Shown here one piece after another: positions 8,028-15,806 of a stretch of 22,151 nucleotides of DNA. Each line of letters begins with the position of its first letter. Position 1 is the first letter of the stretch. A program made the position numbers and the translations under genes. This DNA is from UBA7672 sp035548775. Its GTDB lineage: Bacteria; Pseudomonadota; Alphaproteobacteria; Caulobacterales; Hyphomonadaceae. A model generated the notes under the pieces. It ran no database searches, was not told the origin of the DNA, and saw nothing but the letters and a program-made list of their open reading frames with translations. Location of the stretch: contig DASZSI010000004.1 of assembly GCA_035548775.1 (NCBI GenBank), positions 1-22,151 of the forward strand. The letters run 5' to 3'.

Positions 8028-8110
8028 GACTTTACCGATTTGTCCCCAAAGGCAGGTTGGCATGCGAGCGCCTCGACGTTAAGCGCCCGATGTCAGTTCC
8101 GCCGCCCGGC

Positions 8111-8138
8111 TTGCCCGCAACGATCCCCGCCTTACACT
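8111..8138 (+). promoter_or_regulatory. Candidate promoter of the Baeyer-Villiger monooxygenase gene
   Basis: TTGCCC (8111-8116) and TACACT (8133-8138) are separated by 16 bp and lie 28 bp before the ATG. Each box matches the housekeeping consensus at four of six positions. Confidence 0.4.
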
Positions 8139-8165
8139 CGGCTGTCGAGCTGCGGAACGCATCCC

Positions 8166-9995
8166 ATGAACATCCACCCGGAACTGGCCGCCGCCATCGG
8201 CGCGATCGACTTCGACCCCGAGGCGCTGCACGCCAAATATCTCGCCGAGCGTGACAAGCGCCTGCGCGAGGACGGCAACGACCAGTATATCGAGGTGAGG
8301 GGCGATTTTTCGCACTATGTCGACGACCCTTATGTCGAGCGCGTCGAGCGCGAGCCCGTGTTCGACGAGGTCGATTTCCTGATCATCGGGGGCGGATTTG
8401 GCGGCCTGCTGATGGGCGCGCGAGCACGCGAGGCGGGTTTCGAGAAAATCCGGTTGGTCGACAAGGCGGGCGATGTCGGCGGCACCTGGTACTGGAACCG
8501 CTATCCCGGCGCGATGTGCGATGTGGAGAGCTATTGCTATCTGCCGCTGCTTGAAGAGCTCGGCTACATGCCGAAGCACAAATACTCCTTCGCGCCGGAA
8601 ATCCTGGAGCACTCGAGGCGTATCGCGCGGCATTATGATCTCTACAGGCACGCGCTCCTCCAGACCGAGATCAAGGAGCTGCGCTGGGACGAGGCCGCAT
8701 CGCGCTGGATCGTCTCGACCAATCGCGGCGACAAATTTCGTGCGCAATACGTCGCCATGGCGGCCGGGCCGCTCAACCGGCCGAAGCTGCCCGGCATTCC
8801 GGGCATCAATAGCTTCAAGGGTCATACCTTCCACACCAGCCGCTGGGACTATGGCTATACGGGCGGGGACAACTCAGGGAATCTTACCAGCCTCAAGGAC
8901 AAGCGTGTCGGCATCATCGGCACGGGCGCCACGGCGGTGCAGTGCATTCCGCATCTCGGCGAGTGGGCCAGGCAACTCTACGTCTTCCAGCGCACCCCCT
9001 CCTCCATCGACGTGCGCAACAATGGCGAGACGGACATGCGCTGGGCGGCGAGCCTCGCGCCCGGCTGGCAGCAGCGGCGCATGGACAATTTCAACATCCT
9101 CACCTCGGGCGGCCATCAGGACGAAGACCTGGTGCAGGACGGCTGGACCGACATCTTCCGTAACCTGATGGGGCCGGCGGTGAAGGAAACCGCGAAGAAG
9201 CTGGGCCGGCGGCTCACCAAGGAAGAGCGCGCCAACATGCTGGAGCTGGCCGACTACCGGAAGATGAACCAGATCCGCGCGCGGGTGGATGCGATCGTGA
9301 AGGATGAGGCGACGGCGGAAGCGCTGAAGCCCTGGTATCGCCAGTTCTGCAAGCGGCCCTGCTTCCACGACGAATATCTTGCGACGTTCAACCGCCCCAA
9401 TGTCGAGCTGGTCGACACCAATGGCAAAGGCGTCGAGGCGCTGACCGAAACCGCCGTGATCGCAAATGGCCGCAAATATGAAGTCGACTGCCTGATCTTT
9501 GCGACCGGGTTCGAGGTCGGCACGGCCTACACGCGGCGCTCCGGCTATGAGGTTGTCGGCCGCGGCGGGCGAAAGCTTTCCGATCACTGGCGCGACGGCC
9601 TGCGAACGATGCACGGGCTTTCGACGTCCGGTTTCCCCAACTGTTTCTTCCTGGGCTTCACCCAGAGCGCGATCACGGTGAGCGTGCCGATGGCGCTCAA
9701 CGAACAGGCGCGTCATGTCGTCTACATGGTCACAGAGGCGCAGAAGCGTGGCCACGGCACGCTGGAGCCGACGGCGGAGGCCGAAGAGGCCTATGTGCAG
9801 GAAGTGCGCTCGCTCGCCCGGCTGGGCTTGCGCTTCTACAAGGAATGCACGCCGGGCTATTACAATTCCGAGGGCGCGGCCGGAAACCGCGCCGGCTTCA
9901 CCACCGACATGTATGGCGCTGGGCCGATCAAATTCTTCGAGATGCTGAAGGCCTGGCGCGAGACGGGCCGGATGGACGGCGTGGCGCTGAGCTGA
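8166..9995 (+). CDS. Type I Baeyer-Villiger monooxygenase (flavoprotein)
   Basis: Such enzymes use FAD, NADPH and O2 to insert oxygen next to a ketone, giving esters or lactones. The 609-aa protein has an N-terminal extension (about 1-65), an FAD-binding GGGFGG (75-80), the GGTWYWNRYPG block (105-115), the Baeyer-Villiger fingerprint FKGHTFHTSRWD (217-228), which matches FxGxxxHxxxW, and the NADPH-site GTGATA (252-257). Length and the N-terminal extension suit the cyclohexanone/steroid monooxygenase-like branch; the substrate is unknown. The frame is open upstream to 7509, but that part is antisense to the secreted-protein gene, and the protein family begins near 8166. It is an accessory gene inside the his cluster. 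Confidence 0.92.
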   Translation: MNIHPELAAAIGAIDFDPEALHAKYLAERDKRLREDGNDQYIEVRGDFSHYVDDPYVERVEREPVFDEVDFLIIGGGFGGLLMGARAREAGFEKIRLVDKAGDVGGTWYWNRYPGAMCDVESYCYLPLLEELGYMPKHKYSFAPEILEHSRRIARHYDLYRHALLQTEIKELRWDEAASRWIVSTNRGDKFRAQYVAMAAGPLNRPKLPGIPGINSFKGHTFHTSRWDYGYTGGDNSGNLTSLKDKRVGIIGTGATAVQCIPHLGEWARQLYVFQRTPSSIDVRNNGETDMRWAASLAPGWQQRRMDNFNILTSGGHQDEDLVQDGWTDIFRNLMGPAVKETAKKLGRRLTKEERANMLELADYRKMNQIRARVDAIVKDEATAEALKPWYRQFCKRPCFHDEYLATFNRPNVELVDTNGKGVEALTETAVIANGRKYEVDCLIFATGFEVGTAYTRRSGYEVVGRGGRKLSDHWRDGLRTMHGLSTSGFPNCFFLGFTQSAITVSVPMALNEQARHVVYMVTEAQKRGHGTLEPTAEAEEAYVQEVRSLARLGLRFYKECTPGYYNSEGAAGNRAGFTTDMYGAGPIKFFEMLKAWRETGRMDGVALS

Positions 9996-10016
9996 GCACC
10001 GAGCCCTGCGCCCGCG

Positions 10017-10307
10017 CTATTGAAGTTCGAGCCTCAAATTGCGGCCCAGTGCATGCGCCGCACGCGTGAGCGTGTCGAGCGTCACGGACTCGTTCGAAGG
10101 ATCGAGCAGGCGATCGAGCTGCGCGCGACTGGTTTGCATCCGCTCGGCCATTGCCTTCTTGGTGATCGCCTGCGCCTTCATCTCATGCTCGATCTGCCAA
10201 GCGAGCACGCGCTTGATGGCGACCGCCTGCGTCGCCTCAAACCGACCCTCTTCTTTTAGAAAGGAGTCGAGGCTTGAGCCGATCCGACCTTTTGCTTTCT
10301 TCCTCAT
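10017..10307 (-). CDS. higA: HigA-like antitoxin, XRE-type helix-turn-helix protein
   Basis: The 96-aa product has a helix-turn-helix (about 46-68, ITKKAMAERMQTSRAQLDRL) of the Cro/C1 type, followed by a segment ending NLRLELQ. It should neutralise the upstream toxin and repress the operon. Its ATG overlaps the toxin TGA by 4 nt (ATGA). Longer readings that begin inside the toxin gene lack support. The family assignment is confident; the exact symbol is by analogy. Confidence 0.85.
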   Translation of the reverse strand: MRKKAKGRIGSSLDSFLKEEGRFEATQAVAIKRVLAWQIEHEMKAQAITKKAMAERMQTSRAQLDRLLDPSNESVTLDTLTRAAHALGRNLRLELQ

Positions 10308-10654
10308 TCTTGGATCTCCTGCAGGCGTCTCTTTGCCAGCGTCAAATCGGCCTTGGGTGTTTTCTGGGTCTTCTTGATGAAGCCATGAAGCAACACCATG
10401 CCTTCGCTGACTACGGCGAAAATGACCCGCGCCTCGCGCTTGCTGGGCAGGGAACTCCTGACTTCCGATAGGCCGTTTCCCAGCGATCTGCAGACCGGCA
10501 TTCCAATCGGCCAGCCGAATTCCACTGTTGCAATGTCTTCTCCGACGATCTTCGTGTCCTCTTCGTCCAGCGCCCTCAGCCACTCACGTACCGGCTCGCG
10601 GCCGGCAGCTGTTTGATAGAAGAACGCCGGCAGCTTTTTCAGCGCCTTCGCCAT
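10304..10654 (-). CDS. higB: HigB-like toxin, RelE/Gp49 family
   Basis: The 116-aa protein matches the Gp49-like HigB group (RelE superfamily), which are ribosome-dependent mRNA interferases. Visible marks are FYQTAAGREPVREWL (12-26), the region around GLSEVRSSL, and LLHGFIKKTQKTP near residues 90-101. The frame is open a further 23 codons upstream, but the ATG at 10654 is preceded by GAAGGG and a GGGGG and falls just after the predicted promoter, so it is chosen. Toxin-first order with the antitoxin behind is the rule for higBA. Confidence 0.87.
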   Translation of the reverse strand: MAKALKKLPAFFYQTAAGREPVREWLRALDEEDTKIVGEDIATVEFGWPIGMPVCRSLGNGLSEVRSSLPSKREARVIFAVVSEGMVLLHGFIKKTQKTPKADLTLAKRRLQEIQE

Positions 10655-10678
10655 TTCCCCCAACCCTTCGCTGGAGTG

Positions 10679-10707
10679 ACTGTACCATAAAAGATACACT
10701 GTGTCAA
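10679..10707 (-). promoter_or_regulatory. higBA promoter with overlapping palindrome
   Basis: On the minus strand a perfect TTGACA (10702-10707) is followed after exactly 17 bp by TACAGT (10679-10684), with a TG extension one base upstream of the -10. The toxin ATG is about 25 bp downstream of the -10. ACACTGTGT (10696-10704), a 9-bp palindrome overlapping the -35, is a candidate HigA operator half. ACTGT occurs twice in direct orientation within the promoter. Confidence 0.7.
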
Positions 10708-10751
10708 GTTGGCGAAGTTGCATCGGCGGCGAATGCCCGGAACCCTTGCAG

Positions 10752-10764
10752 GCAATGACATTGC
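10752..10764. promoter_or_regulatory. 13-bp perfect palindrome upstream of hisH
   Basis: GCAATG-A-CATTGC is a perfect inverted repeat 28 bp before the hisH ATG, flanked by two TTGCAG direct copies (10746-10751 and 10761-10766). It may be a repressor site for hisH or for the divergent higBA promoter region. No regulator is assigned. Confidence 0.35.
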
Positions 10765-10792
10765 AGCGCTGCTGGGCTAGAGGCTTCGGCCC

Positions 10793-11434
10793 ATGACGCG
10801 GCTCGCCATCATTGATTACGGCTCAGGCAATGTCCGCTCGGTCAGCCGCGCGCTGGCCGCAGCGGCGCATGGGGCCGGGATCGAGGCGGCGATTTCGCTG
10901 ACCGACGATCCCGAAGCGATCCGCACTGCCGACCGCGTCGTGCTTCCTGGCGTCGGTCACTATGCGGACTGTGCTGCGGGCCTGGCCTCTCGCAACGGCG
11001 TCACTGAGGCGATGACCGAAGCGGTGTTCAAGCGCGGCGTTCCCTTCCTGGGCGTTTGCGTGGGCATGCAGCTGATGTCGGATGTCGGCCGCGAGGATGT
11101 GGAGACCAAGGGCCTTGGCTGGATCCATGGCGCGGTGGAGCGCATCCGTCCCGCCGGCAATCTTCCCGTGCCGCATATGGGCTGGAATGTGCTGACGGAT
11201 TTGTCCCCTCACCCGCTCCTGGCAGGCCTTGGGCCGGCGCCGCATGTCTATTTCGTCCACTCATATGCCTTGAGGGCGCAGGATGCATCCGACGTGGCGG
11301 CCCAGTGCGACTATGGCGGCGCGTTCGTGGCGGCCGTGGCGCGCGACAATATTTTCGGCACGCAATTCCATCCGGAAAAGAGCCAGCAGGCGGGCCAGAC
11401 CGTCCTCGCCAACTTCCTGCGGTGGAAGCCGTGA
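10793..11434 (+). CDS. hisH: HisH, glutaminase subunit of imidazole glycerol phosphate synthase
   Basis: HisH hydrolyses glutamine and passes ammonia to HisF. The 213-aa class I glutamine amidotransferase keeps the triad Cys89 (in GVCVGMQ), His193 and Glu195 (in QFHPEKS). The N-terminal AIIDYGSGN and the oxyanion-hole region VVLPGVG (49-55) are typical. GAGG at 10780-10783 is well placed as a ribosome binding site. hisA follows after 46 bp, but its partner hisF is 3.2 kb further on. It lies divergent to higB. Confidence 0.97.
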   Translation: MTRLAIIDYGSGNVRSVSRALAAAAHGAGIEAAISLTDDPEAIRTADRVVLPGVGHYADCAAGLASRNGVTEAMTEAVFKRGVPFLGVCVGMQLMSDVGREDVETKGLGWIHGAVERIRPAGNLPVPHMGWNVLTDLSPHPLLAGLGPAPHVYFVHSYALRAQDASDVAAQCDYGGAFVAAVARDNIFGTQFHPEKSQQAGQTVLANFLRWKP

Positions 11435-11480
11435 GGAATGCCGCCGAACCGTCAATGCGCGACCGATTTGTGGTAAGCTG

Positions 11481-12203
11481 ATGAAACTCTACCCCGCCAT
11501 CGACCTGAAGGACGGCGTCTGCGTTCGCCTGCTGCGCGGCGAGATGAAGACGGCGACGTCGTTCAACGACGATCCGGCCGACCAGGCGATGCGTTTCGCC
11601 GCGATGGGTTTCGATGCGCTGCACGTGGTTGACCTCAATGGCGCGTTCGAGGGCTTCAGCGTCAACCAGAACGCGGTCGCCGCCATCCTCGATGTCATGA
11701 AGGCGCCGGTTCAGCTCGGCGGCGGCATACGCGACATGGCCGGTGTCGAGCGCTGGCTCGAGGCAGGGATTGCCCGCGTGATCCTCGGCACGGCGGCGGT
11801 GCGTAATCCAACCTTTGTAAAGGAAGCGGCGCGCCGCTTTCCCGGGCAGGTGGCGGTCGGTATCGATGCGCGGGAGGGCAAGGTCGCGGTCCAGGGCTGG
11901 GCCGAGGCGACGGACATGCTGGCGGTGGACCTGGCGAAAGCCTTCGAAGGCTGTGGGGTTGCGGCTATCATCGTCACCGACATCGGGCGTGACGGCCTCA
12001 AGATGGGAGTCAATGTCGATCTTACGGGCCAGCTGGCCGATGCGGTTTCAATCCCCGTGATCGCTTCGGGCGGCGTCAAAGGCGTTGAAGATATCGTGGC
12101 GCTGAGAGCACGTCCCGGACGCCCCGTATCGGGCGCCATCCTCGGCCGGGCGCTATATGACGGCGACATCGACCCTGCCAAAGCTCTTCAGGCCGCCCAC
12201 TGA
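11481..12203 (+). CDS. hisA: HisA, ProFAR isomerase
   Basis: HisA isomerises the ribosyl ring of ProFAR to PRFAR before the HisF/HisH step. The 240-aa beta/alpha barrel has the catalytic pair D8 (in PAIDLKDG) and D129 (in VGIDAREG), with phosphate-binding loops GGGIR (80-84) and ASGGV near the C-terminus. The frame is open upstream to 11283, but this overlaps hisH; the ATG at 11481 gives the standard start MKLYPAID. There is no strong Shine-Dalgarno, so coupling to hisH is possible. Confidence 0.97.
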   Translation: MKLYPAIDLKDGVCVRLLRGEMKTATSFNDDPADQAMRFAAMGFDALHVVDLNGAFEGFSVNQNAVAAILDVMKAPVQLGGGIRDMAGVERWLEAGIARVILGTAAVRNPTFVKEAARRFPGQVAVGIDAREGKVAVQGWAEATDMLAVDLAKAFEGCGVAAIIVTDIGRDGLKMGVNVDLTGQLADAVSIPVIASGGVKGVEDIVALRARPGRPVSGAILGRALYDGDIDPAKALQAAH

Positions 12204-12285
12204 CGCCGGGTGAGCTAGCGAGTGCGTGTTGACCTTGATTGCGGCGGGGCGAAGTGTGCTTGCGCACCGCTTCACAGGACCCCGC

Positions 12286-13524
12286 ATGCGCTCTCCTCTT
12301 TCCACCTATGCCGCAACTCTCATATTTGCGCTGGCTGCGGCGCTCGGCGTCTCAAGCTGCATCATGGCGCCGACGACGGGCGCTCCCTCGCTCAACTCCC
12401 TCTTCCTGCTTTCGGATGCGCAGAGCAGATCAATCAGTCCGGAGAACCTAACCGGCGGCAAGGGAATGGGCGGTCGCGCAACACTTGAGCAGGGCAGCGC
12501 GAAAGCTGCTGCCGCGAAACTCGGCATCGGCTGGAAGGTAAACCCCTACATCATCATCGCGCCGGGCCAGACCTTTACCATGGGCGAAGCCGACGGGCCG
12601 GGCGTGATAAGCCATATCTGGATGACGCTGGGCGGCGCGGCGGAATATCGCTCGGCCATCCTGCGTCTCTACTGGGATGGCGAGGCGACGCCGTCGGTCG
12701 AGGCGCCGGTCGGGGATTTCTTCGCGAGCGGCTGGGGCAAGGGAAAGGAGCCGGTGATCGACAGCGCTGTTGTCGCGGTGAACCCCGGCAGCGGCTTCAA
12801 CAGTTTCTGGCAGATGCCGTTCCGCAAGCATTTCCGTATGACGATGGAGAATCGCAGCGCGAAGTCGCTCACCATCTACTACCAGGTAAACTACGACCTG
12901 GCGGCTGTGCCGGCGAATGCCGCGTATTTCCACGCGCAGTTCCGCATGGCCAATCGACTCAAGGAAAAAGAGGTCTTCACACTGCTCGATGGCGTGAAAG
13001 GCCGTGGTCAGTATGTCGGCGTCACGCTCGCGCATGGCGCATTTAGCCCCGGCTGGTGGGGCGAAGGCGAAGTGAAGTTCTATATCGACGGCGACACAGA
13101 TTTTCCGACCATCAACGGCACCGGCGAGGAGGACTACTTTCTCGGCGCCTACAGCTACGTGAAGCGCGACGCGGCCGGCGCGCCGCATGAGACAAGCTAT
13201 TCGACTGCCTATTCCGGCTTTTACGCCACCGAGCCGGTCGACTTCGCGACCCAGTATTTCAAGCCGGGTTTCGAGCGGCGGATTGGCGAATACCGCTGGC
13301 ATGTGATGGACCCGGTGAGATTTGGGCAGGATCTGAAAGTGACAATCCAGGCGCTCGGCTGGGACGGCGCCAGCCCGCAGAAAATCCTGGGGGTTGGGAC
13401 CTACAAGCCGCTTGAGGATTCTCTTGCCTCGGTCGCCTTCTGGTACCAGGCCGAGCCGCATGCGCCTTTTCCTGCGCTTCCTGAGGATGCAGCCATGCAG
13501 ATCGCGCCGCCGCAGCGGCCCTGA
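12286..13524 (+). CDS. GH172 (DUF2961) family lipoprotein, predicted furanoside glycosidase
   Basis: The 412-aa product starts with a lipoprotein signal: a basic N-terminus, a hydrophobic core (8-22) and a lipobox VSSC with the lipidated Cys at 25. The remainder is a DUF2961 domain, now family GH172, whose characterised members cleave or rearrange fructofuranosides and D-arabinofuranosides. The signature block GEGEVKFYIDGD...NGTGEEDYF is intact. The two family glutamates are probably E260 and E281, whose 21-residue spacing matches my recollection of characterised members. An in-frame ATG 60 nt upstream would bury the signal, so 12286 is chosen; AGGAC precedes it. It sits between hisA and hisF, 82 bp after hisA. 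Confidence 0.88.
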   Translation: MRSPLSTYAATLIFALAAALGVSSCIMAPTTGAPSLNSLFLLSDAQSRSISPENLTGGKGMGGRATLEQGSAKAAAAKLGIGWKVNPYIIIAPGQTFTMGEADGPGVISHIWMTLGGAAEYRSAILRLYWDGEATPSVEAPVGDFFASGWGKGKEPVIDSAVVAVNPGSGFNSFWQMPFRKHFRMTMENRSAKSLTIYYQVNYDLAAVPANAAYFHAQFRMANRLKEKEVFTLLDGVKGRGQYVGVTLAHGAFSPGWWGEGEVKFYIDGDTDFPTINGTGEEDYFLGAYSYVKRDAAGAPHETSYSTAYSGFYATEPVDFATQYFKPGFERRIGEYRWHVMDPVRFGQDLKVTIQALGWDGASPQKILGVGTYKPLEDSLASVAFWYQAEPHAPFPALPEDAAMQIAPPQRP

Positions 13525-13568
13525 CGCATAGCTAGAACTACAGCTTTGTTCCTGCCATCGTGCCCCGG

Positions 13569-14609
13569 ATGAATCGCTGGCGGATAGCGGGTTGGGTTCT
13601 GGCGGTCGCCGTTGCCGCCGCAACCATCATGGGGCTGGCGGATCGTATTGGGCTCGGCAAGATCGGCTGGGTGTTCGACCTCTTGTCGCACTTCCCCAAG
13701 CATCTGTTCGTGCTGGCGATGATTGCCGCGATCGTTGCTGGGATCGGACGGACCTGGCGCGGCGGGCTGCTGGCGCTGGGCGTTGCGGGCGTCAATGCGC
13801 TGCTTGTTCTGACGCTTGGCGGCTATGCCCTGCCCCAGGCGGCGCCGCCGAATTCCACGCCGATCCGCGTGGTCAGCGCCAACCTGCATGGCTCCGCCGC
13901 GGCGCTGAGCGACCTGATCAAGCTGTCGGCGAAATACGATGCGGACCTGATCGCGCTCTATGAGGCGCCGGAGGACATGACGCTGGAGGATGCCGCCCGG
14001 CTCTTCCCCGAAATGCGCACGGTGAAGATCGCGAGCCAGACGCCGGAGGGGCGCAAGCTGATCCGCCGGTCTGTGCTGATGGCCAAGTCGCCCAACGCCG
14101 ATGGCGTTACGCTGACCACCTTTCCTGAGAGCTACGGCGTCATCATGCGCACGCACCTGCCGGTTGCCGGTTCGACCGTGCGCATCGCCACGGTGCATCC
14201 ACCCTCCCCGGTCGATCCCGACGCAATGGGCGACCGGAACCAGGAGCTTTTGCAGGTAGGCGAAGGCATTCCGGATGCGGCGCCATTCATCATCCTGGGC
14301 GACTTCAATGCGACGCCATGGGGGCGCAGCTATGGTTTTGTCCCGGGCATACGCGCAGGCGATCCGCGGTTCGATGGCAGTTTCCCTGCCCTGGCCGGAC
14401 CAGTTGGCCTGCCCATCGATCACATCAAGTTCGGCGGCGGACTTGTCCTTACCGAATATCATGTCGGGCCCGACATCGGCTCGGATCATCGCCCGCTATT
14501 TGCGACCTTCGCCCTGCCCGAGCCGCTGGTCCCGCCGGCGCCGGTCAATGCCGCTCCGCCCGCTTCCCTGCCGTCTGGCGTTGACCCGGCCGTCCCGCCG
14601 CGCGACTAG
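13569..14609 (+). CDS. Membrane-anchored endonuclease/exonuclease/phosphatase-fold protein
   Basis: The 346-aa protein has about three N-terminal hydrophobic helices (roughly 5-23, 45-60, 66-88) followed by an EEP domain (about 99-317) and a Pro/Ala-rich tail. The metal and catalytic residues are all recognisable: N105 (ANLHG), E132, H210, D245 and N247 in GDFNATPWG, D284/H285 and D306/H307 in GSDHRP. Activity on nucleic acid, phosphoinositide-like or other phosphodiester substrates is possible. The topology would place the domain in the periplasm if the helices number three with N-in. A GTG nine bases upstream (13560) is an alternative start; neither has a clear ribosome binding site. It lies 44 bp after the GH172 gene and 21 bp before hisF. 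Confidence 0.87.
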   Translation: MNRWRIAGWVLAVAVAAATIMGLADRIGLGKIGWVFDLLSHFPKHLFVLAMIAAIVAGIGRTWRGGLLALGVAGVNALLVLTLGGYALPQAAPPNSTPIRVVSANLHGSAAALSDLIKLSAKYDADLIALYEAPEDMTLEDAARLFPEMRTVKIASQTPEGRKLIRRSVLMAKSPNADGVTLTTFPESYGVIMRTHLPVAGSTVRIATVHPPSPVDPDAMGDRNQELLQVGEGIPDAAPFIILGDFNATPWGRSYGFVPGIRAGDPRFDGSFPALAGPVGLPIDHIKFGGGLVLTEYHVGPDIGSDHRPLFATFALPEPLVPPAPVNAAPPASLPSGVDPAVPPRD

Positions 14610-14630
14610 AGGCCAAGATCAAGGCCGCTC

Positions 14631-15401
14631 ATGCTCAAAGTCCGCGTCATTCCCTGTCTCGATGTGAAGGACGGGCGCACCGTGAAGGGCGTCAACTTCG
14701 TCGACCTGCGCGATGCGGGCGATCCGGTCGCGCTGGCCCGCGCCTATGACGCGCAGGGGGCGGATGAGCTGTGTTTTCTGGATATTACGGCGTCTGTGGA
14801 GGGCCGGGGCGCAATGATCGGCGTCATCGAGCGGACGGCGGACGCCTGCTTCATGCCGCTGACGGTCGGCGGCGGCGTGCGCACGCCGGAAGACATGGTG
14901 ACCATGCTGAAGGCCGGCGCGGACAAGGTCGCGATCAACACCGCCGCCGTGCTTGAGCCGGAAATTCTGACGGCCTGCGCGCGGAAGGTCGGCGCGCAAG
15001 CGGTTGTCATGGCGCTTGATGTACGGCGCGAGGGAAATAGCTGGGGCGTCTACACCCATGGCGGGCGCAAGAGCGCCGGCAAGGATGCGATCCAGTTTGC
15101 AAAACGGGCGGCGGAACTCGGCGCCGGAGAGATCCTGCTCACCTCGATGGACAAGGACGGCACCAAGGACGGCTATGACATCGAGTTGCTGCGCGCGGTG
15201 CGCGATGTGGTGAGCGTACCGATCGTCGCCTCGGGCGGGGCCGGCAATGTCCAGCACATGGCGGACGCGGTCGTCCGGGGCCATGCCGACGCCGTGCTGG
15301 CAGCTTCCATCTTCCACTTTGGCGAGGCGACAATCGCGGACGCCAAGCGCGCGCTTGCCAGAGCCGGCGCGCCGGTGCGCCCCGCAGAGGAGACCGTATG
15401 A
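14631..15401 (+). CDS. hisF: HisF, cyclase subunit of imidazole glycerol phosphate synthase
   Basis: HisF uses PRFAR and ammonia from HisH to make imidazole glycerol phosphate and AICAR. The 256-aa barrel has both catalytic aspartates at the family positions, D11 (in CLDVKDG) and D130 (in MALDVRR), with phosphate loops GGGVR (80-84) and ASGGAG. It overlaps hisE by 4 nt (ATGA). An AAGG lies 8 nt before the start. The two genes between hisA and hisF are spaced so tightly that hisF may be read from a transcript that includes them. Confidence 0.97.
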   Translation: MLKVRVIPCLDVKDGRTVKGVNFVDLRDAGDPVALARAYDAQGADELCFLDITASVEGRGAMIGVIERTADACFMPLTVGGGVRTPEDMVTMLKAGADKVAINTAAVLEPEILTACARKVGAQAVVMALDVRREGNSWGVYTHGGRKSAGKDAIQFAKRAAELGAGEILLTSMDKDGTKDGYDIELLRAVRDVVSVPIVASGGAGNVQHMADAVVRGHADAVLAASIFHFGEATIADAKRALARAGAPVRPAEETV

Positions 15402-15748
15402 GTCACGACCCCCTGGGGCCGGCCAGTTTTCTCGGCGACACGCTGAACGCCCTTGCCAAGACGATCGACGCCCGCGCCGGCGCCGATCCCGATGCGTCCT
15501 ATACCGCCAAGCTGTTGATGGGCGGCCCTTCGGCCGCCGCCAAGAAGCTGGGCGAGGAAGCGGTCGAAACGGCGCTTGCCGTGGTGAGCCAGGACGACAA
15601 GGCGGTCGCGCACGAAGCGGCCGACCTTCTCTATCACTTGCTGGTAGCGTTGCGCTCGCGCGGCGTGCCGCTCGATTCCGTGGCTAAGGCGCTTGAAACC
15701 CGCCAAGGCAAGTCCGGTATCGAGGAAAAGGCGAGCCGCCCGGGCTGA
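15398..15748 (+). CDS. hisE: HisE, phosphoribosyl-ATP pyrophosphatase
   Basis: HisE hydrolyses phosphoribosyl-ATP to phosphoribosyl-AMP, the second step of histidine synthesis. The 116-aa all-alpha protein has the MazG/HisE-type acidic motif GEEAVET (52-58), then EAADLLYH (73-80) supplying the magnesium ligands. It is the single-domain form, not fused to HisI, and no hisI lies in the window. ATGA overlap with hisF implies coupled translation. Confidence 0.96.
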   Translation: MSHDPLGPASFLGDTLNALAKTIDARAGADPDASYTAKLLMGGPSAAAKKLGEEAVETALAVVSQDDKAVAHEAADLLYHLLVALRSRGVPLDSVAKALETRQGKSGIEEKASRPG

Positions 15749-15806
15749 ATCGTTCCTCTTGTCTCTGCCCGGTGCTAGTCTCCTTCGCGCAACGCAGGAG
15801 GGACGA

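Noticed and set aside
7509..8165. Upstream extension of the monooxygenase frame
   Set aside because: It is antisense to the secreted-protein gene, lacks any domain, and the family's N-terminus begins near 8166.
12251..12273. Hairpin GAAG...CTTC after hisA as a terminator
   Set aside because: The stem is interrupted and has no T-run; it may be chance, and it lies close to the GH172 start.
12448..14489. Two long minus-strand frames opposite the GH172 and EEP genes
   Set aside because: Low-complexity, His/Arg-rich shadow translations with no motif; the plus strand carries conserved catalytic residues.
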